NCBI RefSeq assembly: GCF_029960665.1
Contig: NZ_JASBRB010000005.1
Location: forward strand, 124,001 to 188,000
Origin: Pseudarthrobacter sp. AL07
Lineage (GTDB): Bacteria; Actinomycetota; Actinomycetes; Actinomycetales; Micrococcaceae
Length of the DNA stretch: 64,000 nucleotides
Direction: 5' to 3'
A program made the position numbers and the translations under genes. Below, piece by piece: positions 51,413-61,900 of this stretch (position 1 is the first letter of the stretch; each line of letters opens with the position of its first letter). The notes under the pieces were generated by a model. The model saw only the letters and a program-made list of their open reading frames with translations. It made no database searches and had not been told where the DNA came from.

Positions 51413-51841
51413 TCACAGTCCGAGCGTTGTCTTCACACCGTTATAAACGACCACTGCCGGCCCTACTAGGACAGCAACGATTAAGCACAGCTGGAGAACA
51501 AAGTCTAATAAACCAAAAAAGCCGAACAAGAAGCGGTGCTCCTCCGCATATTTTGCTAAACGCCGGGGCTCTGACTTCAAGGAGGGGTAAAGCACGTTGG
51601 CATAGGACTGTGCAAAGCCCAAGAACGGAGTGACATGGCGTACCCCATTCAAGGCACCGACGCCTGGCACGCTGCCAGCCAGCGCATGAAGTTGCTCCTC
51701 GCGGCCTCCACCCTCGGAATCAGAATCGACAGGCTGACGAGGAACGCGGCTTCGGAGTTGCTTTACTGCCTTGACATCGTCAACACCCTCCCCGCCCGCC
51801 TTATCACTGGGATCAACTGAATGCAATGGTGCGCTAGCCAC
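51413..51841 (-). CDS. Single-span membrane protein coupled to the ImmA/IrrE peptidase
   Basis: A 142-residue protein. The N-terminal ~100 residues are hydrophilic. Residues ~115-137 form one membrane helix (LQLCLIVAVLVGPAVVVYNGV) near the C-terminus, suggesting a tail-anchored topology. The GTG start at 51841 overlaps the stop of the peptidase gene by 8 bases on the same strand. The coupling is the main support for the gene. A role as partner or substrate of the peptidase is inference. Confidence 0.55.
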   Translation of the reverse strand: MASAPLHSVDPSDKAGGEGVDDVKAVKQLRSRVPRQPVDSDSEGGGREEQLHALAGSVPGVGALNGVRHVTPFLGFAQSYANVLYPSLKSEPRRLAKYAEEHRFLFGFFGLLDFVLQLCLIVAVLVGPAVVVYNGVKTTLGL

Positions 51842-52373
51842 GGCAGCGGATCCCCAAAGTAGCGAGTCGATTGCTCATCGCGTCCGTGGACACGCGAAAC
51901 TTCTTGGCCAGCCCATACAAATCGAGCTCCTCAGCAAGCCACTCAATCTCATCACTTGGCATGAGCAGTGTTGCAGCAAAAGCATTAGCGAAAACTTCTC
52001 GTGGATCAGTGCCCGCGCTGGAAAGAGAGTCCCGATGATCCATAAACCCGTGCTCGGTGTTTTTATCGATTCGAGGGTCGAGGATGTGTCCGATCTCGTG
52101 CGCACACGTGAAGCGCCGACGATGTATGTGCTCTGAGGAGTTGATCGTTATCTCTGGTCGTTCCTTGCCTGGCGGGATGTAGACAAAGCCAGATAGTTCA
52201 TCATGGCCCGAAAGGTCGGCGGCGAAGACTCGAGCACCGATGCGTTCCGCAATTACAGTTGCATCAACAGGAAGGTCGATTTCGCCGAATTCGTCAGCCC
52301 AGTGTTCGTTGAGGACCTGAGCAGCTGCCTGCGTGGCACGCTTCCGGATTGTCGCCAAAGATTCTGTCTGCAT
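51834..52373 (-). CDS. ImmA/IrrE-family metallopeptidase
   Basis: A protein of about 179 residues with the zinc-peptidase motif CAHEIGHIL (HExxH) near residue 90 and the third ligand Glu in EVFANAFAATLLMP. The family includes ImmA, which cleaves the ICE repressor ImmR, and IrrE, which cleaves DdrO; the usual target is an XRE repressor encoded nearby. Here no XRE gene is adjacent. I chose the ATG at 52373 because GGAGGTGA lies just upstream; an ATG at 52388 lacks a site. It is read in the same direction as the DISARM genes, 76 bases after drmC. Confidence 0.9.
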   Translation of the reverse strand: MQTESLATIRKRATQAAAQVLNEHWADEFGEIDLPVDATVIAERIGARVFAADLSGHDELSGFVYIPPGKERPEITINSSEHIHRRRFTCAHEIGHILDPRIDKNTEHGFMDHRDSLSSAGTDPREVFANAFAATLLMPSDEIEWLAEELDLYGLAKKFRVSTDAMSNRLATLGIRCRG

Positions 52374-52391
52374 GCGACTCACCTCCATCTT

Positions 52392-52416
52392 GATCGCTTC
52401 GGAAGTATATGCGATC
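52392..52416 (-). promoter_or_regulatory. Candidate promoter and operator for the peptidase gene
   Basis: A -10 box TATACT on the minus strand (52404-52409) lies between inverted arms GATCGC (52392-52397) and GCGATC (52411-52416). No good -35 is visible. An extended -10 or activator-dependent promoter is possible. This would let the peptidase gene be expressed apart from the DISARM operon. Confidence 0.45.
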
Positions 52417-52449
52417 GAGCCGACACATCCCTCCGGCCGGGAATGCTGG

Positions 52450-53160
52450 TCACTCCTGCACCAGTTCGTAAAGACTGCCGTGCTTGCTTGTCATCGTGGA
52501 TTCAACAGACTTAGCGAGGGCGGAGTCTTGCACGAGAAGCCCGAACTCGATATTGCGATTCTCGGCGCTGAATGAGAAGTTGGCGCTGGTCAGCAGAACC
52601 ATCTGTTGGTCGATGATGACGAACTTCGCATGGCTGACCACGGGCTTGCCGGTCGGCAACACGGCCGATCGGTAGACTGTCGCACCCCGAAGGTGGGCTT
52701 TGATGTTCACAGCATCAGCCTTGTCCCCGTCAACGTAAACGGTAACGGCGACGCCAGGCTGTTCCGCACTTTCCCGGAGAACGGCCCACATTTTCGAGGT
52801 CTTCTCGAAGTTATATGTCGCGCAGGTCACGGACTGCCTGGCGGAGCTGACGAGTCTGTGAAACTCACCCGTAAGGTGCCCGATTTTGGCTTCGTTGCCG
52901 GGCATGGTCCAGACAGGCGTGAGATCCCGATGGACGGTCTTGGCCCCTGCGACAGCCCGCAAGACGGCAACTGACCGCTCAACCTCAGTGTGCCCCAGGC
53001 CGGCGGCAGCGAGGAGTCCACGGGCTCTTTCACGACGGGATGCACCCACCGCTCCGAGCGCCTTGGTAACGTGCTGACCGGTGGCGAGTTGTACGGCCAG
53101 GCCTTCGGCTTCGGAACCGGTGAGAAACTCTCCGAGTGCCCCAAAAGGGTCAGAAGGCAT
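52450..53160 (-). CDS. drmC: DrmC, phospholipase D-like protein of DISARM
   Basis: A 236-residue protein of the PLD superfamily with the HKD signature HAKFVIID (H177, K179) followed by TSANFSFSAENRNIEFGLL (N194). In DISARM the PLD-like DrmC is the last gene of class 1 loci and was reported dispensable for protection against some phages. The ATG at 53160 lies 11 bases inside the end of drmB; the frame is open further upstream within drmB. It is the 3'-most gene of the operon, and no terminator is obvious before the peptidase gene. Confidence 0.9.
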   Translation of the reverse strand: MPSDPFGALGEFLTGSEAEGLAVQLATGQHVTKALGAVGASRRERARGLLAAAGLGHTEVERSVAVLRAVAGAKTVHRDLTPVWTMPGNEAKIGHLTGEFHRLVSSARQSVTCATYNFEKTSKMWAVLRESAEQPGVAVTVYVDGDKADAVNIKAHLRGATVYRSAVLPTGKPVVSHAKFVIIDQQMVLLTSANFSFSAENRNIEFGLLVQDSALAKSVESTMTSKHGSLYELVQE

Positions 53161-55228
53161 CAACGCTCCCGAAGAACCCGGGCACGGCAGGACCCATGAT
53201 GGTCGGCAGATCCAGGAGAAAGCGCCTATCCAGGAACCGGTTCGACTTCTCGCACGAGGTCTCCGAGGCGAACGTACAGCAGTGGCAGGCCGCACCATGG
53301 AGGAAGTCCTCCGGGTCGCTGGGGGTGCGCACCGCACAAACGGGGTCCGAGGAACACCGCGACGCCCTGCGCAAAGCCGAGATAACAAGGCCCTCCAGGC
53401 GCGCGGGCTCGGACAGTGCGACGAGCCCGCCCAGAGTTCCCTCGCTGTCGGAGGCGGTAGTGCAGATGAGCAGTCCGGCTGCCGCCTCGCGCTGCGGCCC
53501 CGAAGGCCATCCGTAGATGCGTTCGGTGAGGCTGGCCGCGCCGTAGCCGCAGGACATCGCCATTTCCCGAATGAGCGTGTGGGCGAAGGTGTGCAGCAGC
53601 CAGTACCGCGGGCCGGGCAGGCGGGTGTCGGGATCGACTGACGCGGCGGTCTCCGAAAAGCGGCGGGAGAAGTTCAGTCGGTGTGCCTGCTTGTGAGCTG
53701 CCCATAGCGGGGAGTCGAGGATCTTCATTTCCCACTCGTCCACAGCTTTCAGGTCGAGCTGAAGAAAGATTCCCTCGCCTCGGTCTTCGGTCGCCGGCAC
53801 CCAGGCTGGTCTGCCCTTGCGCGTTAGTTTGACGAGGCGGCTGGCAAGGTCGTTCACCCGGTCCATCTCGTCGAGCCTGGTAAACCCGAGAACGGCGTTA
53901 GTCTTTTTCATGCGGTTGACGGCGACGACTCGAGCAATGCGCGCGTGCAGGTTCTGCCCTCGTTGCATCTCGGTGACCATTAGGCCGCTGGAGTTTTGCT
54001 GCTGCGGGAACAGAGCCGGCTTTTGCAGGTACCGCCATTCCGGCACGAGCAGCTCCACCGGGTCCCAAGTGGCGAGCTTCTCCTGGCGGACCTCCTCGGG
54101 ATCGACGGGCGCGAGCACGTCCGCGACGGCGGCCGCAAGGCTCTGGTCAGAGACATCCTTGAGGTCGATCTTTCCGTCTGCCACGTCCCTGAGGGTGTCC
54201 AGATCGGAGGCGTACTTGGCGATCTTCTCGATTCCCACCGCAGCGCGCAATTGGTCAGCGAGGGCTTCGGCCTCTTCAGCGTCGGTGCGGGGCATGACAA
54301 TGACCGACTGGGTGGAGGAGAACCAGAGGTTGGATGCCCCCATCATGATCAGGGTGGGACGGGCGCCGCATTCGGCGTCGAAGGCGTTCAGGTGCGGGTG
54401 TCGTCCACGGCATTTCTGCGGGAGTTTGTCGCGCCCGGCCGCACCCTGGGCCTCGGCCATGCCACGGGATGCGCCGCAGGAGGCGCAGCTGATGACGGAG
54501 CCGATGCTCTGGCCGATGTTTGCGTCCCGCATCTTCAGGTCGGGTACCTCGGCTTTCGGACATACTCCGCCGCGGTGCACCCATAGAGTGTAGGGGAACT
54601 CGTCGAGGTGGCCGTTGGTGCACGTCAGCAGGTGCGGGGCGGGAACGGCCGGGCTCTGGCGCTTCCGTCCGGCTGCCCCGGGCATTTTCCTGCCGCGGCC
54701 CGGACAGCTCTTGTGGGTGAACTGGGCCAAGTCCGGGCGGAAGGGATGGGTATTCGTGTAGCTGAAGCGCGGCAGAGGTCCGAGGTAGTCGCAACCTGTG
54801 CAGCGGAACCACTGCGGGAAGGCGCGCGCCGGAACGCCGAGGTCGGATCCTTCCTTGGACATCGCTCCCTTCTTCGGCTGCCACGGGAACGGGCGAAGCG
54901 AGTCAACCTGAGGCCCGAGGTGAAGCCGTACGACATTCAGCAGCCGCGGTTCTACGATGGTCGGGATGAATTCCCGGCGCTTCCAGATGGGTTCCCAGTC
55001 GTCGAGCCCGGCAGGCATGACAGCAAACCCTGGGAGGTCCATGATCGCGCCTGGACCATAGGTGTAGAGCAGCGAAGAGGGGCGCGCGGAGCCAACCTTT
55101 GCACGGTTCTTAACCGCGCCATCCTCGGCATCGGTCAGCGGGTCGAGCGTCTGCCCGGGATCGTGGAGCATGGCGAGGCTGTTTATCGGCTCCGCATTGT
55201 CCTTATCGGTGGTGGTGGTTTCGGCCAT
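53150..55228 (-). CDS. drmB: DrmB, DUF1998 protein of DISARM
   Basis: A 692-residue protein that carries the DUF1998 (MrfA-like zinc-binding) domain near its C-terminus: YWLLHTFAHTLIREMA around residue 550, then EDFLHGAACHCCTFASETSCEKSNRFLDR. Other cysteine pairs (FRCTGC, CASCGASRG) suggest more zinc sites in the N-terminal half. DrmB forms a complex with the helicase DrmA that loads on DNA with 5' single-stranded ends. The ATG at 55228 overlaps the drmA stop in an ATGA junction, and the end overlaps drmC by 11 bases. Confidence 0.94.
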   Translation of the reverse strand: MAETTTTDKDNAEPINSLAMLHDPGQTLDPLTDAEDGAVKNRAKVGSARPSSLLYTYGPGAIMDLPGFAVMPAGLDDWEPIWKRREFIPTIVEPRLLNVVRLHLGPQVDSLRPFPWQPKKGAMSKEGSDLGVPARAFPQWFRCTGCDYLGPLPRFSYTNTHPFRPDLAQFTHKSCPGRGRKMPGAAGRKRQSPAVPAPHLLTCTNGHLDEFPYTLWVHRGGVCPKAEVPDLKMRDANIGQSIGSVISCASCGASRGMAEAQGAAGRDKLPQKCRGRHPHLNAFDAECGARPTLIMMGASNLWFSSTQSVIVMPRTDAEEAEALADQLRAAVGIEKIAKYASDLDTLRDVADGKIDLKDVSDQSLAAAVADVLAPVDPEEVRQEKLATWDPVELLVPEWRYLQKPALFPQQQNSSGLMVTEMQRGQNLHARIARVVAVNRMKKTNAVLGFTRLDEMDRVNDLASRLVKLTRKGRPAWVPATEDRGEGIFLQLDLKAVDEWEMKILDSPLWAAHKQAHRLNFSRRFSETAASVDPDTRLPGPRYWLLHTFAHTLIREMAMSCGYGAASLTERIYGWPSGPQREAAAGLLICTTASDSEGTLGGLVALSEPARLEGLVISALRRASRCSSDPVCAVRTPSDPEDFLHGAACHCCTFASETSCEKSNRFLDRRFLLDLPTIMGPAVPGFFGSVDAF

Positions 55229-58200
55229 CAATCGTCCTCTCCCATCGGCAGGGTCCACTTCGGGGCTCCTTCGGGAGCCCGCGAGAACAGCCGCTCAGAC
55301 ACCGGGCTGACCAGCACATTGATTTCCGGCTGCACTTCCCGCATCGAATTGGCAATAACAAACGGCGCCTCGGACGACCCTCCTACCGATGCTCTGGCAT
55401 TCTCGGGGCTGATGATCAACGGCAGGTACTTGTCGCCTTCTCCGGTGCGTTCGTACACCAGGGTCTTGCTCATCTCCGTGGCCCGCTTCGCACGCTGATT
55501 CCAGCGGTCGATGCGGTTCACAAGAAGGTCACTTGCCTTCTTGGCGATGTCCTCGTTTTGAGCAGCGGCCGCGATGCGTGTTTTCAGCCGGTCCGCCAGC
55601 GCTTCGAGCGCCTCTGGCTGCTCCTTGATCCGCCAGGCGCTGCGTTCCGGGGAGAGCCCATCAGCGACGGGAGCTTGGAGCACCCGGGCAACGCTGACCA
55701 GCAGCCCGTCGATACCGCGCTCCAGCGAGGTCGGCGAATACGGGGTCACCGAAAGCGCCTCGACCTGGGCGTAGAACGTGTTGTGGTAGTTCCGGAACTG
55801 CTCGAAATGAGCTAGGTCACGTGGGCGGGCCCAGTTCCCGAGGGCGACCACGAGACCGGGCCGGTCAGAGGAGTCCCGGCCGACGCGCGAGGATGCCTGA
55901 ATGTACTCTGCGGTGTTCTTCGGCTGCCCGACCACGAGCATGAGCCCCAGTCGCTGAACGTCCACTCCGACTTGGAGCATGGAGGTTGCCAGGACGACGT
56001 CGAACGGCGCCTCCTTCCTGCCGGGAGCCTTCTTGTTGTCGCGGATGGCGGCTATGCGGCCCTGAACAGCTGTGGACGTGTCGAAGTTGGAGTCGAACTC
56101 CAACCCAAGCCGGTCCAGAGTCCTGCCGATCTCGGCCGAAGCGATGCGGGAGGTCAGCTCGGCAGTGTGCAGGTTGCCGAAAGCTGCGCCGTATCGCTTG
56201 GGGAAGCCCGAGTCTTTTCGCGGGTTACCGACCCTGTTTGCTACATCGTCGGCGATGTACCGAGCCATGCCGGCCAGCTCACGGGTTGCATTGAAGTAAC
56301 CGACCAGCGTCATGTACGGGTCCGCAGCGCTCCCGGCTCTGTCGAAAAGGAGCTGGCCCGCTAGCAGCAGCACTTCGGCGAGCCGGATTTCCGCGCTGGA
56401 GAGGCGCACGCCCTGGGCACTGACACCAAGGTACCGCCGCCCTGGGTTCTCCCGGCTGATCGGAACTTCCTGGGAGAAGTAGGTATCGGCGACGTCGAGC
56501 ACCTGCGGAGGGAAGATCTCGACCTGTCGCCCGTAGAGTCCCCGCACCTGATCCTGGGCGTTGCGCACGGTCGCTGTCGAGGCCACGATCAGAGGTCTCA
56601 CTGGTTTTCCATCCGGTGTTTCCCATGAGGACAGGGTCTCCATGGCGGCTTCGAAGAGGCCGACAGCTGTGCCGAGGGCCCCGGTGATCAGATGTAGCTC
56701 GTCTTGGATGATCAGGTCCGGCGGCCGCAGCCGGTTCACGGTCTGTACGGTCGCTGCCGGGTGCCCGTACTTGCTCGCCGGGTGCGTTGTCGTGATGTCG
56801 CAGTTGCCGTAGTCCGGATGCACGTACCCATGTCGGCCGCACCTGCGGCTAACGTATCCGAACAGTGAGCCGGCCTCGCCCTCGCGGGCGAGTCGGGCGA
56901 ACTTGTCCACGGTCGCGATCACAAAAGCCGGGGTGAGGCGGTAAATCTCCTCATCGACGGTGAGTACCGGCAGTCCTTCGTCGACAAGGCCGCCCTTGGA
57001 GAAGGGGCAGCGGGCGAGGTCGTCGCCGCAGTAGACGAATACGCGGCGGACTGTGGCGTCGGTCTTGACCTGGGCGGCGGCGATGGGCGTGCCACACCAG
57101 GGGCACCGCTGAATCTGGAGGACCGTCAGCCGGTGGGAACCGTACTCGTTTGCCTTGGTGAGCTGCTCATCCGCTTCCTCGAACCGTTTCGGGCTCACGT
57201 CGGTGCCGACCCACAGTCCAATGCGGAAAGGCTCTGCGCCCCACATCTCCTCATTTTCGCGGCGTGCGAGTTCAGCGGCGCACATCAGTGTCGTCGCCCG
57301 CTGGAACTGCTGGGCGGTCAGCAGTCGCAAGGTGTACCGCATAAGGACAGCGACGCCGTCACGCCCATCGAGCTGGCCGTCAGTCGAACTGACCAGGCCC
57401 TGGCGCCGGCGGATCGCGAACGTGTAGGCCGCGAGGCCGAGATAGGCCTCGGTCTTGCCACCACCGGTGGGGAAGAACAGCAGTTCAACCCGCGCCAGAT
57501 GATCGGCACTACGAAATGCCGCCGTCGGGTCCGTCAATGCGCCAAGCTGCATGAGGATGAACGCAAGCTGGAACGGACGCCAAGAGGCTGCGCCCGGGCC
57601 CTTTGAGGCAACTGCTGCCTGTGCTTGCTCGATCGTCACTGTTGGATCAGATGCCCGCAGGGCTGCTACCTGGGAGGCGATGCGCTGATCGCGCATCACG
57701 CGGTTCGTGAATTGGAAGCAACGCAGCGCTTCAGGATCGCTGGCGATGTGTTCGAGCCCGTCGGCAAGCCGTTGGCGCGCCTGGGCCGCATCCCACAGGA
57801 CCGCCTCGGCGGTCTCCTGAAGATGCGCCGGAAGTCCCTTCGCAGTTGCCCCCTGCTCGTCAAGCCACGCACCGTAACCGGAGACCAGGGGGGCCAGGCC
57901 GGCCTTCAGCCCCTCTGGTGTCACTGTCGATAGCGCATCCATCGACAGCAGCGCGTCCTTCACCGAGCGTGCACGTGTCTGCGGCGTCTCGGCGACAGGA
58001 AGCCACGTCGTAGAAACCTCAGCTGCCCGCCGTGAACCAGTGCGTGCCACCCAATCCACCGAGCAGGTGCGACCGATCGCGAACTCCAGGCGGTTGCGGT
58101 ACTGGAGGTTCAACCGCTTGACCTCGTCGTCATGCTCCGGCCAGTCCTGCTCCAGCGCATCCCGCACCGGGAGTAACACCTCCGCCCCGCCGGCGTTCAC

Positions 58201-58944
58201 GCGGAGCTGGGTCTGGAACAGCCACATGTTCACCGGGATCGGCATCGGCGTCTCCCGGTCATTGCACAGTGCAATCTCCACGAGCACCCGGCCGAACTGC
58301 GGGTCGTCGTACCGGTCCACCCTCAGGCAAATCGATTCCCGCAGGGTAATCGTGGCAGTTTTCCCCGGGGACAGGTCGGCGAGTGAGATCGTGCGTGGTT
58401 CTTCGACCGGAGTGCGCTGGTAGTAGCGGATGGGGCGGCCGGCTTTGGTGACTTGGTCGGTCTCGACCGTCGAGTAAGTACCCCATGATGCGGTAACTGT
58501 GAACGAGGCCAGGTTCGCCGGTACCTGGAACCGTAGGCCCATTGACGCGGGGATCATCAGTCCTTGTTTCGGGGTGCGGTCCTCCGTGTCATCGTCTTCC
58601 GCGTCCGCAGTTGTCTCGTCGGCGGCGAACGCGGGCACGCCGCGCTGCTCACGGGCGGCGTCATCGTCCATGCGGGCCTCGACGATGTGCCCGCGCTCCG
58701 GGGCGCTTTCGGATGCGCCATCTTTCAAGGCCTTGCCTGTGAGCTTCACCGGGGCGATGTGCCCCACCAGGTACTGGGAGCGGGGGCTAAACGGCAGAAC
58801 CTCTTCGGGTCCGTGGATCGGCCCGAGCAGTTCCCGCTCCAGGATGTCGGCCAGGTTCTCGCGCACCATGAATGACGAACCATCCAGCTCATGGTTGAGC
58901 TCGTAGGGCTCCTGTGGTGATCGTGTGGTCGTGGTCTCGCTCAT
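55228..58944 (-). CDS. drmA: DrmA, DISARM helicase
   Basis: A 1238-residue SF2 helicase. A long N-terminal ~480-residue region precedes the helicase core. Walker A is FFPTGGGKTEAYLG near residue 490 and motif II is IIQDELHLITGALG near 745. The C-terminal lobe contains QASSRVGRDSSDRPG near 1020. The length and the flanking genes match DrmA of DISARM class 1. It translocates on DNA and with DrmB is the core effector complex. Its start overlaps the end of drmMI by 4 bases and its stop overlaps the start of drmB. Confidence 0.95.
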   Translation of the reverse strand: MSETTTTRSPQEPYELNHELDGSSFMVRENLADILERELLGPIHGPEEVLPFSPRSQYLVGHIAPVKLTGKALKDGASESAPERGHIVEARMDDDAAREQRGVPAFAADETTADAEDDDTEDRTPKQGLMIPASMGLRFQVPANLASFTVTASWGTYSTVETDQVTKAGRPIRYYQRTPVEEPRTISLADLSPGKTATITLRESICLRVDRYDDPQFGRVLVEIALCNDRETPMPIPVNMWLFQTQLRVNAGGAEVLLPVRDALEQDWPEHDDEVKRLNLQYRNRLEFAIGRTCSVDWVARTGSRRAAEVSTTWLPVAETPQTRARSVKDALLSMDALSTVTPEGLKAGLAPLVSGYGAWLDEQGATAKGLPAHLQETAEAVLWDAAQARQRLADGLEHIASDPEALRCFQFTNRVMRDQRIASQVAALRASDPTVTIEQAQAAVASKGPGAASWRPFQLAFILMQLGALTDPTAAFRSADHLARVELLFFPTGGGKTEAYLGLAAYTFAIRRRQGLVSSTDGQLDGRDGVAVLMRYTLRLLTAQQFQRATTLMCAAELARRENEEMWGAEPFRIGLWVGTDVSPKRFEEADEQLTKANEYGSHRLTVLQIQRCPWCGTPIAAAQVKTDATVRRVFVYCGDDLARCPFSKGGLVDEGLPVLTVDEEIYRLTPAFVIATVDKFARLAREGEAGSLFGYVSRRCGRHGYVHPDYGNCDITTTHPASKYGHPAATVQTVNRLRPPDLIIQDELHLITGALGTAVGLFEAAMETLSSWETPDGKPVRPLIVASTATVRNAQDQVRGLYGRQVEIFPPQVLDVADTYFSQEVPISRENPGRRYLGVSAQGVRLSSAEIRLAEVLLLAGQLLFDRAGSAADPYMTLVGYFNATRELAGMARYIADDVANRVGNPRKDSGFPKRYGAAFGNLHTAELTSRIASAEIGRTLDRLGLEFDSNFDTSTAVQGRIAAIRDNKKAPGRKEAPFDVVLATSMLQVGVDVQRLGLMLVVGQPKNTAEYIQASSRVGRDSSDRPGLVVALGNWARPRDLAHFEQFRNYHNTFYAQVEALSVTPYSPTSLERGIDGLLVSVARVLQAPVADGLSPERSAWRIKEQPEALEALADRLKTRIAAAAQNEDIAKKASDLLVNRIDRWNQRAKRATEMSKTLVYERTGEGDKYLPLIISPENARASVGGSSEAPFVIANSMREVQPEINVLVSPVSERLFSRAPEGAPKWTLPMGEDD

Positions 58945-61900
58945 GAGAACAGTGTCTCCATTCCCTCCGACATTGACTTCGCTTTTCGGCCCTTCGCCGC
59001 TTTCTTCGGAAGCGCAGCGGCCTCAGCAGCGGCCCGGCGATGATTCTCCTCAAGCAGGCGGTCGAGGATCTCGACCCGTGCGGCAGGACTCACTGTCCAG
59101 CGCTCCATCTGGCGGTACGTGTGGAAGCCATGATCGAGCGGAATGTCAGACCAGCCGTAGGCGTCCATCACTGCTTTATCCAGCTCGACGTGGATCGCCC
59201 GAAGACGGGCGACATCGGTATCAGCTGCATCTGTGGTGGCCGGGCCGTTCACAAGGTTGTAGAGGCTCGTCAGCCCGAGGTCGCGGCGCAGCATGATCTG
59301 GCATCGCTCGTCATCGAGCCTCCGGCCAACGCGCTCCGACCAGTCGGTTCGCTCCGGCCGTGGGAACGTCCCGAAGACGTCGGATGGCGCGTACCGCGGA
59401 TCGTTGCGCATTCCCGATCCGTAGGTGATTGCCCAGAGTTGATGTGCTGAGGACGACAACACAGCTTGTTCTGAATAGGAATCTGTAGCGAAGACTGTGA
59501 GTGAATCGCTGGGGACCTGCTCTGCACTTACTCGTGCAGGCATGACCGTCTTACTCACGCGAGTGATTACGAGCATTTGGTCCAGCCCGGCGATAGCCTT
59601 CCGCATCGTCAATTGCTTCTCGCCAAATTGCCACCACCGCTCCCGATACACCTTGCGTGGATTTCTGTCGCGGTCAGGCTTCACAGCTTCGAGGAGACGC
59701 CGGTATGGGATCTCATACTGCTCGGCCCGTTCCTGGGACCAATCAAAAAAATCAACGACCCAACGCGATGCCGACGTATCCGGGCGCTGATTAACGTCCT
59801 GTCCGATGAGATACGGAAAGAGAACTTGACGGTTACGGTCGTCGGATCGGATCCAATCCCGGGCCACTTCCGGTTCGATAACAAAGCCCAACCCAAGCAC
59901 GAGGCTTCCGATGTGCGCGATGCCATCGTTCTGCTGAAGGCGCAGTGGCTTCCCATCCACTCGGTTTCCCGCTTCCAGCAGAGTTGATATCCGCCCAACC
60001 GCCTGGTCGTCGCTGACTCTCTGGACTGAGTCAGAAACAGAGCCAGTACCACCCCAGACAGCTGCGTACTCCAGGTTTGCGCTCTCAGAGGGCCATGACC
60101 GAGAACGGATCGCACGCGTGATGGTGAGCCCTCCGTCAACCATCCGGTCAAGCCCCACCTCACGTGTGTCGCCTTGAGCAATCGTGTTTGTGGCTATGAG
60201 ACCGAGCGTTCCCGAGGGGGCGAGAAGAGCTTGAGCGCGCAGAAAGAAGTACGCCACTAGATCCGCGCTTCCTTTGACGCCAGTTGCCAATACGTTGACG
60301 AACCACTCGCGTGCGGCGCCACCGACCGCTCCAGATACCTTCTTGCCGCCAAGGAACGGGGGGTTTCCGATGATCGCGTCAAAGCCACCGTGTCCTACTA
60401 CGACGTCGGGGGCCTCAAGCACCCAGTGGAGAGGTTGCCAACGCTCATAGTCTGTTTGCACAGTTGGTGTGAGGCCATGATCGATGATGCTGTCGAGCCA
60501 CGTACGGTCCGTGTCCCCGTCGCGGGTTCCGAGGTGCGCCTTCTTTACGGCTGCCCGCAGATTCTCGTATGCGTCATCGAGCGCATTGCCGGGCTTTCCT
60601 CCATGGGGCAGGCCAGCAGCAATCACGCCGTCGGAGATCGCGCGGAGTGACCCAGTGACCTCGTGGAGCTCTCGCAGCTGGCGGTGCTTCGCGGTGCTAC
60701 TACGGGCGGGGTCGTCTTCATCGATTTCGGTAGCGAGGCGTTCACGCAGGCTGACCGCTTTGCGGATAATGGCGTCGATGTCGACGTCGAAGATGTCGAA
60801 CATCTGGCTGGACGAAACGCGCGTGGGGTCGATGTGGAGCTTGCGCAGCTGGTCGAGGGTGTTGAGACCGAGCAGGGAGTTGCCGAGGAAGACCTTGTCG
60901 TCGACGAAGGAGAACGGCAGGTCGCGGTCGAGGGAGACGAGCCAGAGGGAGAGCTTGCACATCTCAACGGCCATGTCGTTGATGTCAGCTCCGTAGAGGC
61001 AGTTCGCAACGACCTGGCGGATGGCACGCCCGTACAGGTCCTTGCGGTGGGAGCTGGCCGGGTCTTCCTCAGTCCATGCCTCCACCACGCGGTCGGCGAG
61101 GTACCGGGCAGCAGCCACGAGAAACGCCCCGGAGCCGCAGGCAATATCGGCGACCTTGAGTCCCAGCAGTTCGTCGGAAGACTTCAGCTCCCACTGCTCG
61201 CTGTCGGCGGTCTGATGCGGGCCGGGAGAGTAGCACAGGGGCTGGAGAGCATGGAGAACGACCTCTTCCGCCAGGGACTTCGGCGTGTAGTGCGCCCCGG
61301 CGTTCTTGCGTGACGGGGTCTCCTTCACCACCAGTCCTCCGGTCACGACCACGAACGGGTGGCCCCGCAGGTCAGGCCTGATGAGACCAAGCCAGGGCTT
61401 GATGCGGTCGCGCAGCGTGTTGTCGTCGCCAACTGTTTGGGTGAGGGCACTGATTGCACTCGGGTCGACCGCTGCGGTGACGGCTTTGGCGATCGCCGCA
61501 GCTGACGACGGGCTAGCAGAGGGCTGGTCTTTATCAACCCATTCGCGGACCGCTGCGGCGAGCTTCTTCGGATCGGTGTGGGTAGTCGCCAGGTCTTCGA
61601 GTATGGCCAGCGGGATCTCGGGTTCCGCGCCGGTGGTTCCGATAATGCCTAGGGAGGGCTCACTGACACGTATCGCTGTATAGCCGAGCAGGCCTTCATA
61701 GATGTAGCCGATCTGCTCGACGTCGATGTCGCGGAACGAGATCTGCCGGCTTTCCCCTTTCACGTAGGCGACCTGGATGGAGCGCAGCACGTGGAGCATT
61801 ACCCGGTCGGAGACCGTGACGGCCAGAGCGCCCTGTTCATCTGTGCCCGTGAGGAAGGGGAACCGTGCCGGGTCGAACAATGATCCGCCGTAGGCGGGCA

